Below are positions 1-7,543 of a DNA stretch of 64,000 nt, one piece after another (position 1 is the first letter of the stretch; each line of letters starts with the position of its first letter). The notes below the pieces were generated by a model. The model saw nothing but the letters and a program-made list of their open reading frames with translations, had not been told where the DNA came from and searched no databases. A program made the translations under genes and the position numbers. The DNA comes from G020348385 sp964538085 (GTDB taxonomy: Bacteria > Acidobacteriota > Aminicenantia > Aminicenantales > Aminicenantaceae), in NCBI GenBank assembly GCA_964538085.1, contig CAZIDF010000005.1, positions 172,105-236,104 of the forward strand. Reading direction: 5' to 3'.

Positions 1-54
1 CCTTTTTTGCTTTTCGGTTCGTCCCTTCAGCATGTGTATTTCTACAAGCGGCAT
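1..54 (-). CDS. 4-oxalocrotonate tautomerase family protein, N-terminal fragment
   Basis: Only the first 18 codons lie in the window; the gene runs off the left edge. Read on the minus strand they give MPLVEIHMLKGRTEKQKR, the typical start of the small tautomerases (4-OT/DmpI type), in which Pro2 becomes the N-terminal catalytic base after the start Met is removed. The Arg of the family's GRT/GRS turn is visible at residue 12. An excellent ribosome binding site (AGAAGGAGG, 61-69 on the complement) sits six bases before the ATG. These proteins usually have 60-75 residues, so nearly all of it is missing here, and the substrate cannot be predicted from the fragment. Confidence 0.8.
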   Translation of the reverse strand, partial: MPLVEIHMLKGRTEKQKR

Positions 55-190
55 ATCGCCCTCCTTCTATTTTGTGATTATTATATATCAAAATCACCCC
101 CTGATTCATCTCTAAGGGCGATTGACGAGTCTTGGGAATGGGAGCATATTTTGGTGTGGAATGAAAAAGGGAGAAGCACAGGTTCAAGAT

Positions 191-949
191 ATGTCAGGCC
201 AAAAAACTATTAAAATATTGCTCGTCGAGGACGATCCTGTCGCCATTGCCATTCTCCAGTTTCGATTAAAAGCGAAAAAATACAATGTCATCGTGGCAAA
301 TAAAGGGGAGGAGGGAATCGAACTTGCCCGTCAGCATCTACCGGACTTGATCCTGATGGACATGATTTTGCCGGGAATGCATGGGCTTGAAGCGACCATC
401 CGTTTGAAAAAAGATCCGAAGACAAAGACCATCCCCATTTTTGCCCTCACAGCGATGGGTTCGTCCGAGTTCGTGGATGCCTGCTATCAGGACGGGATAT
501 GTGTTTTTATAAAAAAACCTTATGATTTTTCTGAACTACTGAAGCATATCCACCAATACACATCAGATGAAGATCAAAAAGAGAAGAAGGTGTTGGTCAT
601 CAATGACGATCCTGCTCTTGTGACCTTGATGGCCTCTTATTTGAAGGAATTCGGCTACTCGGTGATTTCAAGGCCTCCCCGGATGTTCGATGTGAACCAT
701 GTACAGAAAATCGCTCCCGATGTCATATTGCTGGATATCGACCTGATAGAAGATTGGGGGATCACGATTTTTGATATTTTAAAGAAATCTAAGGGTACGA
801 AATCCATTCCGGTCATTTTGATGGCTTCCCATTTGAATCCTGAAGAACTGAAAAAAGTCGCTGATCAACTTGGGGCAGAAGATTATGTCGCCCAACTTTT
901 TGAATTTGCCGAAGTCGACCGAAAAATAAAAAAAGTTTCGATCAAATAG
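191..949 (+). CDS. Response regulator with two tandem receiver domains
   Basis: Protein of 252 residues if it starts at ATG 191; ATG 161 and TTG 122 are in-frame alternatives, and only 161/191 have purine-rich sequence upstream (GGGAG near 170 serves 191 at a long spacing). Receiver 1 (residues about 6-123) has the acidic pair E13/D14, the phosphoacceptor D57 in LMDM, and the conserved Lys in FIKKP (108-109). Receiver 2 (about 131-248) keeps D139/D140 and D182, but has Gln-Leu where the KP motif should be (DYVAQLF), so it probably does not switch normally. No output domain follows, so it likely acts by protein contact or in a phosphorelay. No histidine kinase is visible nearby. Divergent from the tautomerase gene. 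Confidence 0.85.
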   Translation: MSGQKTIKILLVEDDPVAIAILQFRLKAKKYNVIVANKGEEGIELARQHLPDLILMDMILPGMHGLEATIRLKKDPKTKTIPIFALTAMGSSEFVDACYQDGICVFIKKPYDFSELLKHIHQYTSDEDQKEKKVLVINDDPALVTLMASYLKEFGYSVISRPPRMFDVNHVQKIAPDVILLDIDLIEDWGITIFDILKKSKGTKSIPVILMASHLNPEELKKVADQLGAEDYVAQLFEFAEVDRKIKKVSIK

Positions 950-1005
950 CTACACAGAAAAAATTTATTGCCTGTCCTTGCTCATTGTCATCCCACGATT
1001 ATATA

Positions 1006-1048
1006 ATGATCTTGGATTATTAAAAAAAAATGCCGAATCAAGGATCAT
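1006..1048. other. Imperfect inverted repeat before the pseudopilin operon
   Basis: ATGATCTTGGATT (1006-1018) pairs with AATCAAGGATCAT (1036-1048) through two one-base bulges, around an A-rich loop. It lies in the 160-bp gap between the response regulator and the next operon. It could be a weak terminator or a regulatory hairpin; there is no clear U-run after it. Confidence 0.25.
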
Positions 1049-1109
1049 CTGTTCTCTGTATGGCTAATGGCGAGAGAGGAAGAAAATTGGATTTTAGAGG
1101 GGAAAAATA

Positions 1110-1481
1110 ATGAAAATGAAGGGATTCTTGGTCATTTTTCTTTTGGTAGTGATATTGGTCTTTTTCCTTTATGTGGCAAAACAGGGAGGGAAATCTCGAT
1201 TGAAGGAACAAGTGGACGCTTTTGCCGAGGTAAAAGAGAAAACCACCCGCACGAATATGACTTCACTGGAAAAAGCCATCGATTTATTTATCGCACAACA
1301 GGGGAGAGTCCCCACGGAGCTGAGGGAAATTCAAACCTTCGGTCCCTCTATCTATGTTGACTCGGATTCCTGGGGAAATAAAATTAAATACGAAAGGATC
1401 TCGGACTCGAGCTATCGGCTTATTTCGGCCGGGAAGGATAAAACCTTTAATACGGATGATGATATTGTCATCGAGAATTGA
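1110..1481 (+). CDS. GspG-like (type II secretion pseudopilin) C-terminal domain protein
   Basis: Protein of 123 residues. An N-terminal hydrophobic helix (about 4-23) is followed by a region with the T2SSG pattern: a polar helix with LEKAIDLFIAQQGRVPT, then DSWGNKIKY and a C-terminal SAGKDKTFNTDDDI, which resembles the calcium-binding DG/TDDDI end of GspG pseudopilins. The prepilin peptidase site (GFTLIE-type leader) is absent, so it is probably a membrane-anchored relative and not a processed pilin. AGAGGGG precedes ATG 1110. It is the first gene of a tight three-gene operon with the DUF350-like and transglutaminase-like genes. Its role is unknown. Confidence 0.7.
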   Translation: MKMKGFLVIFLLVVILVFFLYVAKQGGKSRLKEQVDAFAEVKEKTTRTNMTSLEKAIDLFIAQQGRVPTELREIQTFGPSIYVDSDSWGNKIKYERISDSSYRLISAGKDKTFNTDDDIVIEN

Positions 1482-1487
1482 AAAACA

Positions 1488-2024
1488 ATGAGCAGTCAAC
1501 AGATAATTTTCGGTCTTCTTGAGTTTTTTGTCACTGTCCTGATCAGCTTTATCCTGATTTTTGGCAGCTACAAGATCATTCTTGTCCTGACTCGTCGCAT
1601 CGATGAAGAAATGCAGCTCAAGAAAAAAAATGTATCTGTCGGCATAGTCTTGGGGAGCATTTTCATCGGGGAAGCCCTGGTGGTCAAACAGGCCTTGTAT
1701 CCAGTGATGGCCGTTATTCAGCTTTTTGTGTTGGGGCAGGAGAAAGATGCAAGAAGCTTTTTAGAACTGCTACTGTACGGTTTTGGCTATGTTATTCTTG
1801 CCGGAATATTGGCTATCCTCTGTATTTTGTTCAGTTTTTGGTTATTTAACAGATTGACACCGAACATAGATACCTATCAGGAAATACAGGAAAATAATTT
1901 GGCGGTGGCCGTATTGATGGCTCTATTCATTGTCGGGATTTGTTTGTTGATGAGTGCTGGCGTATCGGGTCTTGTTCGCGCTCTTATCCCATTCCCGGAG
2001 ATCGGTTCCATCCCCCTCAAATAA
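1488..2024 (+). CDS. DUF350 family membrane protein
   Basis: Protein of 178 residues with four to five predicted membrane helices. It contains two copies of the DUF350 pattern: a short acidic stretch followed by a helix (DEEMQLKKKNVSVGIVLGSIF near residue 40 and a Tyr-Gln-Glu/Asn-Asn-Leu-Ala-Val-Ala segment near residue 130), consistent with the internal duplication of this family. The biochemical function of DUF350 is not established. It starts six bases after the pseudopilin-like gene and its stop overlaps the next start (TAATG), so the three are surely cotranscribed and probably translationally coupled. Confidence 0.65.
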   Translation: MSSQQIIFGLLEFFVTVLISFILIFGSYKIILVLTRRIDEEMQLKKKNVSVGIVLGSIFIGEALVVKQALYPVMAVIQLFVLGQEKDARSFLELLLYGFGYVILAGILAILCILFSFWLFNRLTPNIDTYQEIQENNLAVAVLMALFIVGICLLMSAGVSGLVRALIPFPEIGSIPLK

Positions 2025-3142
2025 TGGCCTTGATTATTCAAAAATACGCTCATATTTTTATCTTTTTGATCACATTGTCTTTTTTTGTCGGGCTTATCCT
2101 GCTTTTCTGGCTTCTGCCAAGCCATCGCGAATCACCATTATTCATGCGCGCTCATCATAGAGCTGCAGAAAATGCTTTTCAGAACTTGCCTGAATTCGAT
2201 CGCCAAGAGGACCAGGAAAACTATTACCTTTCGTATGGATGGACGGATTTTGACGGGAGCTCCCGCAACATATCTTTTCCCCTATCTAAGAAAATGCTGA
2301 ATGAAGCGGAGGAAGAGTTCGGCTACTTCCCGGCAGATCTGCGTAAACACGTGGATGATAGCTTGGAGAGGTTCAGCGAGCAGATGATTGAATACCTCAG
2401 AGAATTTGTACAAAAGTTGATCCAGAAAAGTAAATATCCAGAATATATTTTCATAGAAAATACCACGGCGAAAAGTTTTGGCCTGAAACTATCTGTGCCT
2501 CCCTCCCTTCATAAAAAGGTCAAGCGGGAATTCGACAAGATAAAGGGGAAGTTGGCCCAAGAGCAAGAAAAATATCAAAAACGCATGGATAAGGAACTAG
2601 AAGAAGCAAAAGCCCTGTTTTTTAAGAGTCGTGGTATCCGTCTTTTTGATGGGAAGATCGGAGTAGATCATCGTGTATGTGTGATGAATAACCAGGCAAG
2701 AGTCAGACCTATCTTTGAAATCATGCGGGAAAACAACCGAGATCTTTCCCTTCACCAGTTTTTAGATCTATTGCTTTCCTATATCCAAGATCTTAGATTC
2801 TATATTCCTCCTCTTCAAGAGAGAGGGAAGGTCATCCTTTCTTTTTGGGTTCCTCCCAGGGTTTTGGCAGACAATTTTGGTGATTGCGACTCAAAAGGAG
2901 TGACCTTCGCATCCTTTTGGACCAATTTCAAGAAATATCCTATTCTGCTTATAACCGTGCCAGATCATTTTTTTGTGGGCCTTGGGATACCTTCCTTTAC
3001 TGGTGAGGGATTGGTCATCAACGGTTTGAGATATACACTATGCGAGGTAACAGGTCCTGGAAAGATGCCCCCAGGAATGATCGGGCGCTACAGCCAGGCA
3101 AGCTTAAAGAATGGTCAATATGTGTATGAGCTTATAAACTGA
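2024..3142 (+). CDS. Membrane-anchored transglutaminase-like cysteine protease/transferase fold protein
   Basis: Protein of 372 residues starting at the ATG that overlaps the previous stop; a longer upstream reading would run inside the DUF350 gene. An N-terminal anchor helix (about 8-31) leads to a charged, coiled-coil-prone region (about 100-205) and a C-terminal domain with the transglutaminase-like pattern: Cys288 in GDCDSKG, His315 in VPDHFFVGL and an acidic residue at 341 in CEVTGPG. This Cys-His-Asp/Glu arrangement suggests a working active site facing the periplasm. The substrate is unknown; the linked pseudopilin-like and DUF350-like membrane proteins are possible partners. No plus-strand gene follows; the next genes are convergent. 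Confidence 0.7.
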   Translation: MALIIQKYAHIFIFLITLSFFVGLILLFWLLPSHRESPLFMRAHHRAAENAFQNLPEFDRQEDQENYYLSYGWTDFDGSSRNISFPLSKKMLNEAEEEFGYFPADLRKHVDDSLERFSEQMIEYLREFVQKLIQKSKYPEYIFIENTTAKSFGLKLSVPPSLHKKVKREFDKIKGKLAQEQEKYQKRMDKELEEAKALFFKSRGIRLFDGKIGVDHRVCVMNNQARVRPIFEIMRENNRDLSLHQFLDLLLSYIQDLRFYIPPLQERGKVILSFWVPPRVLADNFGDCDSKGVTFASFWTNFKKYPILLITVPDHFFVGLGIPSFTGEGLVINGLRYTLCEVTGPGKMPPGMIGRYSQASLKNGQYVYELIN

Positions 3143-3145
3143 GTT

Positions 3146-3532
3146 TTATCTTTTTCTAGGCGAGAAAAACAGATATTTTATTCTTTTCCAGATGCTCGGA
3201 TTTTCTGTAGTGTCTTCGATCAATATTTTCTCCGTTGTCTTCCGGAAAAAAGCCTTTTCCATGTAATCTTTTTTGTGCTCGAATGTTTCGAAGTCATAGG
3301 CTTTTCTTTTTTTTGTGTTTTTGAGCGTCTCGAATGCTTGGTCTATTCGAACCAGAATATCTTTTCGATCTTCCTCAGAGAGGAGACTGTGATAGGCGAT
3401 AGAATCTGTCTGATAGGTTGTTTTACAAAGCTCGTAGGCTCTTTCGATTTCCTGAAGAGAAGCGTTTTTGTTGACATTCAGAAGTTCATAAAAATTCAAC
3501 TCTGAGACATTCTTTATCTTCATCGCGTTCAT
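3146..3532 (-). CDS. J-domain-like protein lacking the HPD motif
   Basis: Protein of about 128 residues from ATG 3532 (3523 is an alternative). The N-terminal part (NFYELLNVNKNASLQEIERAY...LVRIDQAFETLKNTKKRKAYDFE) has the helix pattern of a DnaJ J-domain, including the final KRKAYD. The HPD tripeptide that stimulates DnaK ATPase is missing; the sequence there is CKTTYQTDS. It is therefore unlikely to be a true Hsp40. The C-terminus is basic. It lies downstream of the MinD-like ATPase on the same strand; this pairing suggests a localisation or regulatory module and not general chaperoning, which is inference. Confidence 0.65.
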   Translation of the reverse strand: MNAMKIKNVSELNFYELLNVNKNASLQEIERAYELCKTTYQTDSIAYHSLLSEEDRKDILVRIDQAFETLKNTKKRKAYDFETFEHKKDYMEKAFFRKTTEKILIEDTTENPSIWKRIKYLFFSPRKR

Positions 3533-3569
3533 CAACTTTCTGTGTCTGTCATATATTTACGTATTCTGC

Positions 3570-3585
3570 AAGGCAATTTTGCCTT
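3570..3585. other. Short hairpin between MinD-like and J-domain genes
   Basis: AAGGCAATTTTGCCTT is a 6-bp stem with a 4-base loop, followed on the plus strand by TTTT. It could stop readthrough from the plus-strand operon or separate the two minus-strand genes; the stem is short and the evidence weak. Confidence 0.3.
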
Positions 3586-3619
3586 TTGATCCAGATACGA
3601 GGTTGGATGGCAAATGACT

Positions 3620-4564
3620 TTATTTGTAAGCCAATTTCTCCACGATCGATCGAATGGATAGCGCAACCTCTGAATCTGGATATAAGCTCATATAGGGCGT
3701 CATATTTTTTAAGCTCAGATGTATTCTCTCATCATGGGGGATTGCTCCCAGGAACTTCATATCCACGGCGAGATATTTTTTCACCACGTCCACGATGGAT
3801 TGTCCCAGCAAAAAATCTCTTTCACTCCGCGCATTATTGATGATCAGGCAGGGATTAAATTTTTTGAAGGCCCTGAACAAAACATGAGCATAATGCTTAT
3901 CATGCGAAATGATCTCATTCAGAAAGGTGTAGATAGACTTGGAATTATCTTTGACGTGGACCGCGATTTTGTCTACCAGATCCTCGATGCCATAAAATTC
4001 TGTGTAGACTTTTAGGATTCTGATGATACAGGATTTAAGAAAATAATATGCGTTTTCTATGGAAGTGGGTTCGGGATTCACGACAAGTATTCCTGGATTG
4101 GAAAGAAGAAAAAAATCGATACAGTTATAGGAAGCTCCTGTACCGATATCCACGATGACCCTTTTGGCATCGAATGCTTTGATATGCCGGATCAGTTTCA
4201 GTTTTTTGTAATAATTCAAATTGGCCATGAACAAAATATTTTCAGTGCCTTTTATAAGCTTGAGTCCAGCGAATGGAGTTAAAATAACGGTATCTTTCAG
4301 GTTCGGGACCTTATTCGTTATAAAATCACCAAGGTCGAGGTTGCTTTCTTTCATGCCGAGAAAAGTGTGGAGATTGGGCCCCCCTAGATCCGCATCGATC
4401 AAGGTTACATCATTTTCCAGGTTGGCCAGCTGAATAGCCAGACTGGCTGATACAAAGCTTTTTCCGGTGCCACCTTTTCCTCCGCCCACGGCCCAAATGG
4501 TTTTTTCACTTCCCTTGTGAATGGATAGGAGAGGAATATTTATATCTGTGTTTGTTTGGTGCAT
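3620..4564 (-). CDS. MinD/ParA (FlhG/YlxH-like) P-loop ATPase
   Basis: Protein of 314 residues of the deviant-Walker MinD/Mrp/ParA class: KGGTGKS at 30-36 with the signature Lys31-type start of the loop, a switch I segment with LIDADLGGPNLHTFLG (about 55-70), and a Walker B-like VIVDIGTG near 135. These ATPases dimerise on ATP and position or count cellular structures. The lack of a clear MinD C-terminal amphipathic helix and the GGPN motif favour the FlhG/FleN or Mrp side. No flagellar genes are visible in the window. The downstream neighbour is the HPD-less J-domain protein. Divergent from rpoZ across a 198-bp AT-rich gap. Confidence 0.85.
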   Translation of the reverse strand: MHQTNTDINIPLLSIHKGSEKTIWAVGGGKGGTGKSFVSASLAIQLANLENDVTLIDADLGGPNLHTFLGMKESNLDLGDFITNKVPNLKDTVILTPFAGLKLIKGTENILFMANLNYYKKLKLIRHIKAFDAKRVIVDIGTGASYNCIDFFLLSNPGILVVNPEPTSIENAYYFLKSCIIRILKVYTEFYGIEDLVDKIAVHVKDNSKSIYTFLNEIISHDKHYAHVLFRAFKKFNPCLIINNARSERDFLLGQSIVDVVKKYLAVDMKFLGAIPHDERIHLSLKNMTPYMSLYPDSEVALSIRSIVEKLAYK

Positions 4565-4670
4565 TTTATTATGAAGTTTTAAATTTTCTTAGCCTCGCGA
4601 TTTTGATGAATTTTCATTTTAGCACATTAAAAAGTTGAATTTAAACAAAAGATACAAAAAAATATATTTA

Positions 4671-4699
4671 TTGAATTACAGCGCGAATTCTGTTATTTT
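4671..4699 (+). promoter_or_regulatory. Possible sigma-70-type promoter for rpoZ
   Basis: TTGAAT (4671-4676), a 17-base spacer and TATTTT (4694-4699) lie 64 bases before the rpoZ start in the AT-rich gap shared with the divergent ATPase gene. Each box matches the consensus at four of six positions. Confidence 0.35.
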
Positions 4700-4762
4700 A
4701 CATGTTTATACGAGTATATTTTCTTACAGGCCTTTTATTTAGAGCAGAGGAGAGCTTACCAG

Positions 4763-5098
4763 TTGAAAGATTACGGCGATATCGATAGCAAATTCAGGTA
4801 TGTAATTTTAGCAGCGCTACGCGCAAAACAATTGCTGGCGGGAGCGAAGCCTCGCCTCAAATCGAGATCAAAAAACTTAATCCGCATTGCACAGGAAGAA
4901 GTGAAACAGGGGCTTGTGGATTTCGAGATCGTCAAATCAGCCAAAGAAGGATTGGAAGAGGTATCCGATTCCTATCAGGAAATATTTATCGGAGAAGAAA
5001 TAACACCAGAAGCCGAACAAGAGCCGGAAAAGAAAGAAAAGAAGAAAGAAAAGAAAGAAAAGAAAAAAAAGAAGTCAGAAAAGAGCAAAAAATCCTAG
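4763..5098 (+). CDS. rpoZ: DNA-directed RNA polymerase omega subunit with Lys-rich tail
   Basis: Protein of 111 residues. Residues about 5-55 follow the omega core: IDSKFRYVILAALRAKQLLAGAKPR, then KNLIRIAQEEVKQGLVDFEI. Omega helps fold and hold the beta' subunit. The start is TTG 4763, chosen because GGAG (4749-4752) lies ten bases upstream and no in-frame ATG precedes the conserved region. After residue about 80 comes an extra tail of acidic then almost pure Lys/Glu residues, encoded by a purine-only stretch; usual omegas are shorter. Its end overlaps the convergent CYTH gene by four bases. Confidence 0.85.
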   Translation: MKDYGDIDSKFRYVILAALRAKQLLAGAKPRLKSRSKNLIRIAQEEVKQGLVDFEIVKSAKEGLEEVSDSYQEIFIGEEITPEAEQEPEKKEKKKEKKEKKKKKSEKSKKS

Positions 5099-5607
5099 CT
5101 CTTATCCCCCATTTTTAGTAGCTGGATATAATCTTTCTTGATAAATTCCTTTTTTGCGTATCCCAAAGAGCTTGCAAACCTGACTATATGGGATTGTTCC
5201 CCTTCCAATTCAACAAAGTTTCCGATAGATGTCTCATCCACGCTTATTTTCAATTTCTTTGTTCGATAAATCGTTCTGAATTTGTCATAACTGAATGTGG
5301 GGACGAATCCCAGCTCTTTCAGGATTTTTTTCATATGCTTTGCATTTTTTACTTCTGTTTCGTATTCTTCGCGAATTTTAAACTTCCTCGATTTTTGAGG
5401 AGGCCCTTTATAAGTTAAATAGGCTTTTTTGTTTTCTGTCCTGAGCCGCAGCGCGCTTTTTCGGTTGTACAGAAGTTTTGATGGAAAATCGTAGAGGGTA
5501 TTTTCCTCCCAAAAGCGGTCTTTTGCTAATTTAGCCCCTAAGACAAGAAGTTTTCTAGCCAACTTTGCCAAATCGTCAATTCTTATTTTGACTTCGATTT
5601 CTGTCAT
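5095..5607 (-). CDS. CYTH domain protein (class IV adenylate cyclase/triphosphatase type)
   Basis: Protein of 170 residues beginning MTEIEVKIRI, the ExExK signature of the CYTH superfamily at residues 3-7. Further charged beta-strand motifs expected for the triphosphate tunnel are present (SALRLRTE, LTYKGP, REEYETEV, YDKFRTIY, ISVDETSIGNFVELEGE). Members are CyaB-type adenylate cyclases or inorganic/thiamine triphosphatases, and sequence alone does not decide. AGGGAAT precedes the ATG. It is the last gene of a tight minus-strand run after tatD and the polyprenyl synthase, 14 bases from the latter. Confidence 0.85.
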   Translation of the reverse strand: MTEIEVKIRIDDLAKLARKLLVLGAKLAKDRFWEENTLYDFPSKLLYNRKSALRLRTENKKAYLTYKGPPQKSRKFKIREEYETEVKNAKHMKKILKELGFVPTFSYDKFRTIYRTKKLKISVDETSIGNFVELEGEQSHIVRFASSLGYAKKEFIKKDYIQLLKMGDKS

Positions 5608-5621
5608 ATTCCCTATTCTGA

Positions 5622-6644
5622 TTATTTTTTTCTGTACAAGGTGAAATCAGGGAATAAGGAAAGAGCGTCCCGGTGGACGGATGAAGGCAGTTGTTGGAGG
5701 AGTTGTTTGGAATGGTTCGAAAATTCTTCAGCTTTTTTTCGGGTGTATTCTAGAGCCCCGTTGGATTTTACAGTGCGAAGGATCTTCTCGAGAGAGGATT
5801 TATCCAGCACTTTCTTATTCAGCATTTCCAAGATGCGGTCGCGGTTTTCCTTGCCATCATTGTGAAGGGTGTAGATCAAGGGAAGGGTTATGCGACCTTC
5901 CCGTAAATCGGAGAGAATCGGTTTTCCCAGTTTCTTTTCATCTCCGGTATAGTCCAACAGGTCATCGATAATTTGGAATGTCAACCCGAGATTCGTTCCA
6001 AAATCTGCCAGGATATTTTCTACTTCCTCTTGAACGTTTCCCAGAATTGCCCCGATTTTGCAGGAAGCCGAGAACAAGGAAGCTGTTTTTTTATTGATTA
6101 TATCGAGATAGGCGTATTCGTCGATATCCAGATTCCAGCTGACGGCATATTCGTTCAGCTCTCCCTCGATCATTTCGGATGAAACATCGGTGAGAATTTG
6201 CACGATCCTTTTGTGTTTACTTTGAAGAGAATTGCCGATTGTTTTGATATACAGATAGTCGCCCAAAAGAACGGTGATATTCGGCCCCCATTTGGTATGA
6301 ACGGATTCTTGCCCTCTTCTTGTGTTTGAATTATCGATTATATCGTCGTGGAGGAGGCTGGCTGTATGAATAGTTTCAACGAGACTGGACATGGTGATGT
6401 GCTCATCCCCTGTGTATCCGCAGAGTTTTGAACAAAGGATGAGAAGCGCAGGCCTTAACCTTTTTCCCGAATTTTTGAAGAGATAGGAACTGATTTCTGC
6501 AATAATTTTATTCGGAGATTTTATGAATTTCTTGAGTTCTTCTTCTACTGCATCCAGGTCTTTCTGGATATCGCCGTATAGATCGCGTATTCCTGGAATT
6601 TTTTTGATCTGGGAAGTATCCAGCTCTTTGAGTAATTCCTTCAT
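5622..6644 (-). CDS. ispB: Long-chain trans-polyprenyl diphosphate synthase
   Basis: Protein of 340 residues of the all-alpha isoprenyl synthase family. The first Asp-rich motif is DDIID at 100-104, followed by NTRRGQ with the allylic-substrate Arg pair; the second is DDLLD at 227-231 followed by GDEKKLGK. It condenses isopentenyl diphosphate onto an allylic primer to make a long prenyl chain, usually for quinones. The symbol is tentative because chain length cannot be read from sequence by eye. It is 41 bases after tatD and 14 bases before the CYTH gene, so likely cotranscribed with both. Confidence 0.88.
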   Translation of the reverse strand: MKELLKELDTSQIKKIPGIRDLYGDIQKDLDAVEEELKKFIKSPNKIIAEISSYLFKNSGKRLRPALLILCSKLCGYTGDEHITMSSLVETIHTASLLHDDIIDNSNTRRGQESVHTKWGPNITVLLGDYLYIKTIGNSLQSKHKRIVQILTDVSSEMIEGELNEYAVSWNLDIDEYAYLDIINKKTASLFSASCKIGAILGNVQEEVENILADFGTNLGLTFQIIDDLLDYTGDEKKLGKPILSDLREGRITLPLIYTLHNDGKENRDRILEMLNKKVLDKSSLEKILRTVKSNGALEYTRKKAEEFSNHSKQLLQQLPSSVHRDALSLFPDFTLYRKK

Positions 6645-6685
6645 ATTAACTCGTTAATCGTCGCCTTATATTAACATCTCGTTCT

Positions 6686-7468
6686 TCATATTTCAATCGG
6701 AAAAAGAGACGCAAAATTTTGTGATGTTAACTGGGCGACTTCACTCAGATCGACTTGATGAATGCCGGAAAGAGTTTTTGCGACTTCCTTTACGTATATC
6801 GGTTCATTCCTTTTGATCCTTCCTCTATAAGGGACCGGTGCAAGATAAGGAGAATCGGTTTCGATCAAAGTTTTTGCCAGGGGGAGTTTTTTTGCCACAT
6901 CTCTCAACGACTGAGCATTCGGGTATGTAAGAATTCCTGAAAAAGATATCAAAAAATTCTGTTCAAGCATGTGTTCGGCGAATTCCCAGTTTTCGGCGAA
7001 GCAGTGGAGCACACCGCCGTTGGAAAAACCTTCTTCCTCGATTGCCACGGCGATCTCAGCGGCAGCATTCCGGCTGTGGATCACGACAGGAAGGCCCAGA
7101 TCTTGAGCTAGGTTTAATTGGTTCCTGAACGCCTTCCTTTGTTCTTCAGGCGAAGATAAATTGTAGTGAAAATCGAGCCCGATCTCTCCGATAGCCACTA
7201 TTTTTTTCTCAGATGCTAACCGTTGGACTGTCGATGCCACTCCTGCATGAAATTCCCTGGCATTGTGGGGATGCACACCGGCCGCTGCAAAAATATTCTT
7301 GTGCTTTTCGATAAGGTCTAGAGCGATCCGGAGATTTTTTGGCTCTGTGAGTTCAACCGGACATAAAATGGCTTCTATATCATCTTGGAAAGCCCTAGCG
7401 ATGACTTGGTCACGATCATCCTGGAATTCTTCCGAATTGATATGGGCATGGGAGTCGACAAATTTCAT
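6686..7468 (-). CDS. tatD: TatD family metal-dependent DNase
   Basis: Protein of 260 residues, full length for the family. The metal ligands are visible: DSHAHI (His7, His9), GEIGLDFHY with its Glu, PVVIHSRNA, VLHCFAE and the final ETDSPYLAP. TatD/YcfH enzymes are cytoplasmic 3'-5' nucleases acting on DNA and RNA. It is the first gene of the tatD-polyprenyl synthase-CYTH run; the combination is conventional and does not suggest a special role. Confidence 0.92.
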   Translation of the reverse strand: MKFVDSHAHINSEEFQDDRDQVIARAFQDDIEAILCPVELTEPKNLRIALDLIEKHKNIFAAAGVHPHNAREFHAGVASTVQRLASEKKIVAIGEIGLDFHYNLSSPEEQRKAFRNQLNLAQDLGLPVVIHSRNAAAEIAVAIEEEGFSNGGVLHCFAENWEFAEHMLEQNFLISFSGILTYPNAQSLRDVAKKLPLAKTLIETDSPYLAPVPYRGRIKRNEPIYVKEVAKTLSGIHQVDLSEVAQLTSQNFASLFPIEI

Positions 7469-7543
7469 AGCTGTTCTGTCAAGTGGGTAAGGCTTAGTAC
7501 ACAGGGCAAAAAATCCGAATGTTTATTTAGATCCTTTAGCCGG

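Noticed and set aside
5008..5095. Purine-only tract as a microsatellite or regulatory tract
   Set aside because: It codes for the Lys/Glu tail of the omega subunit in frame, so coding explains it, although slippage may have lengthened it.
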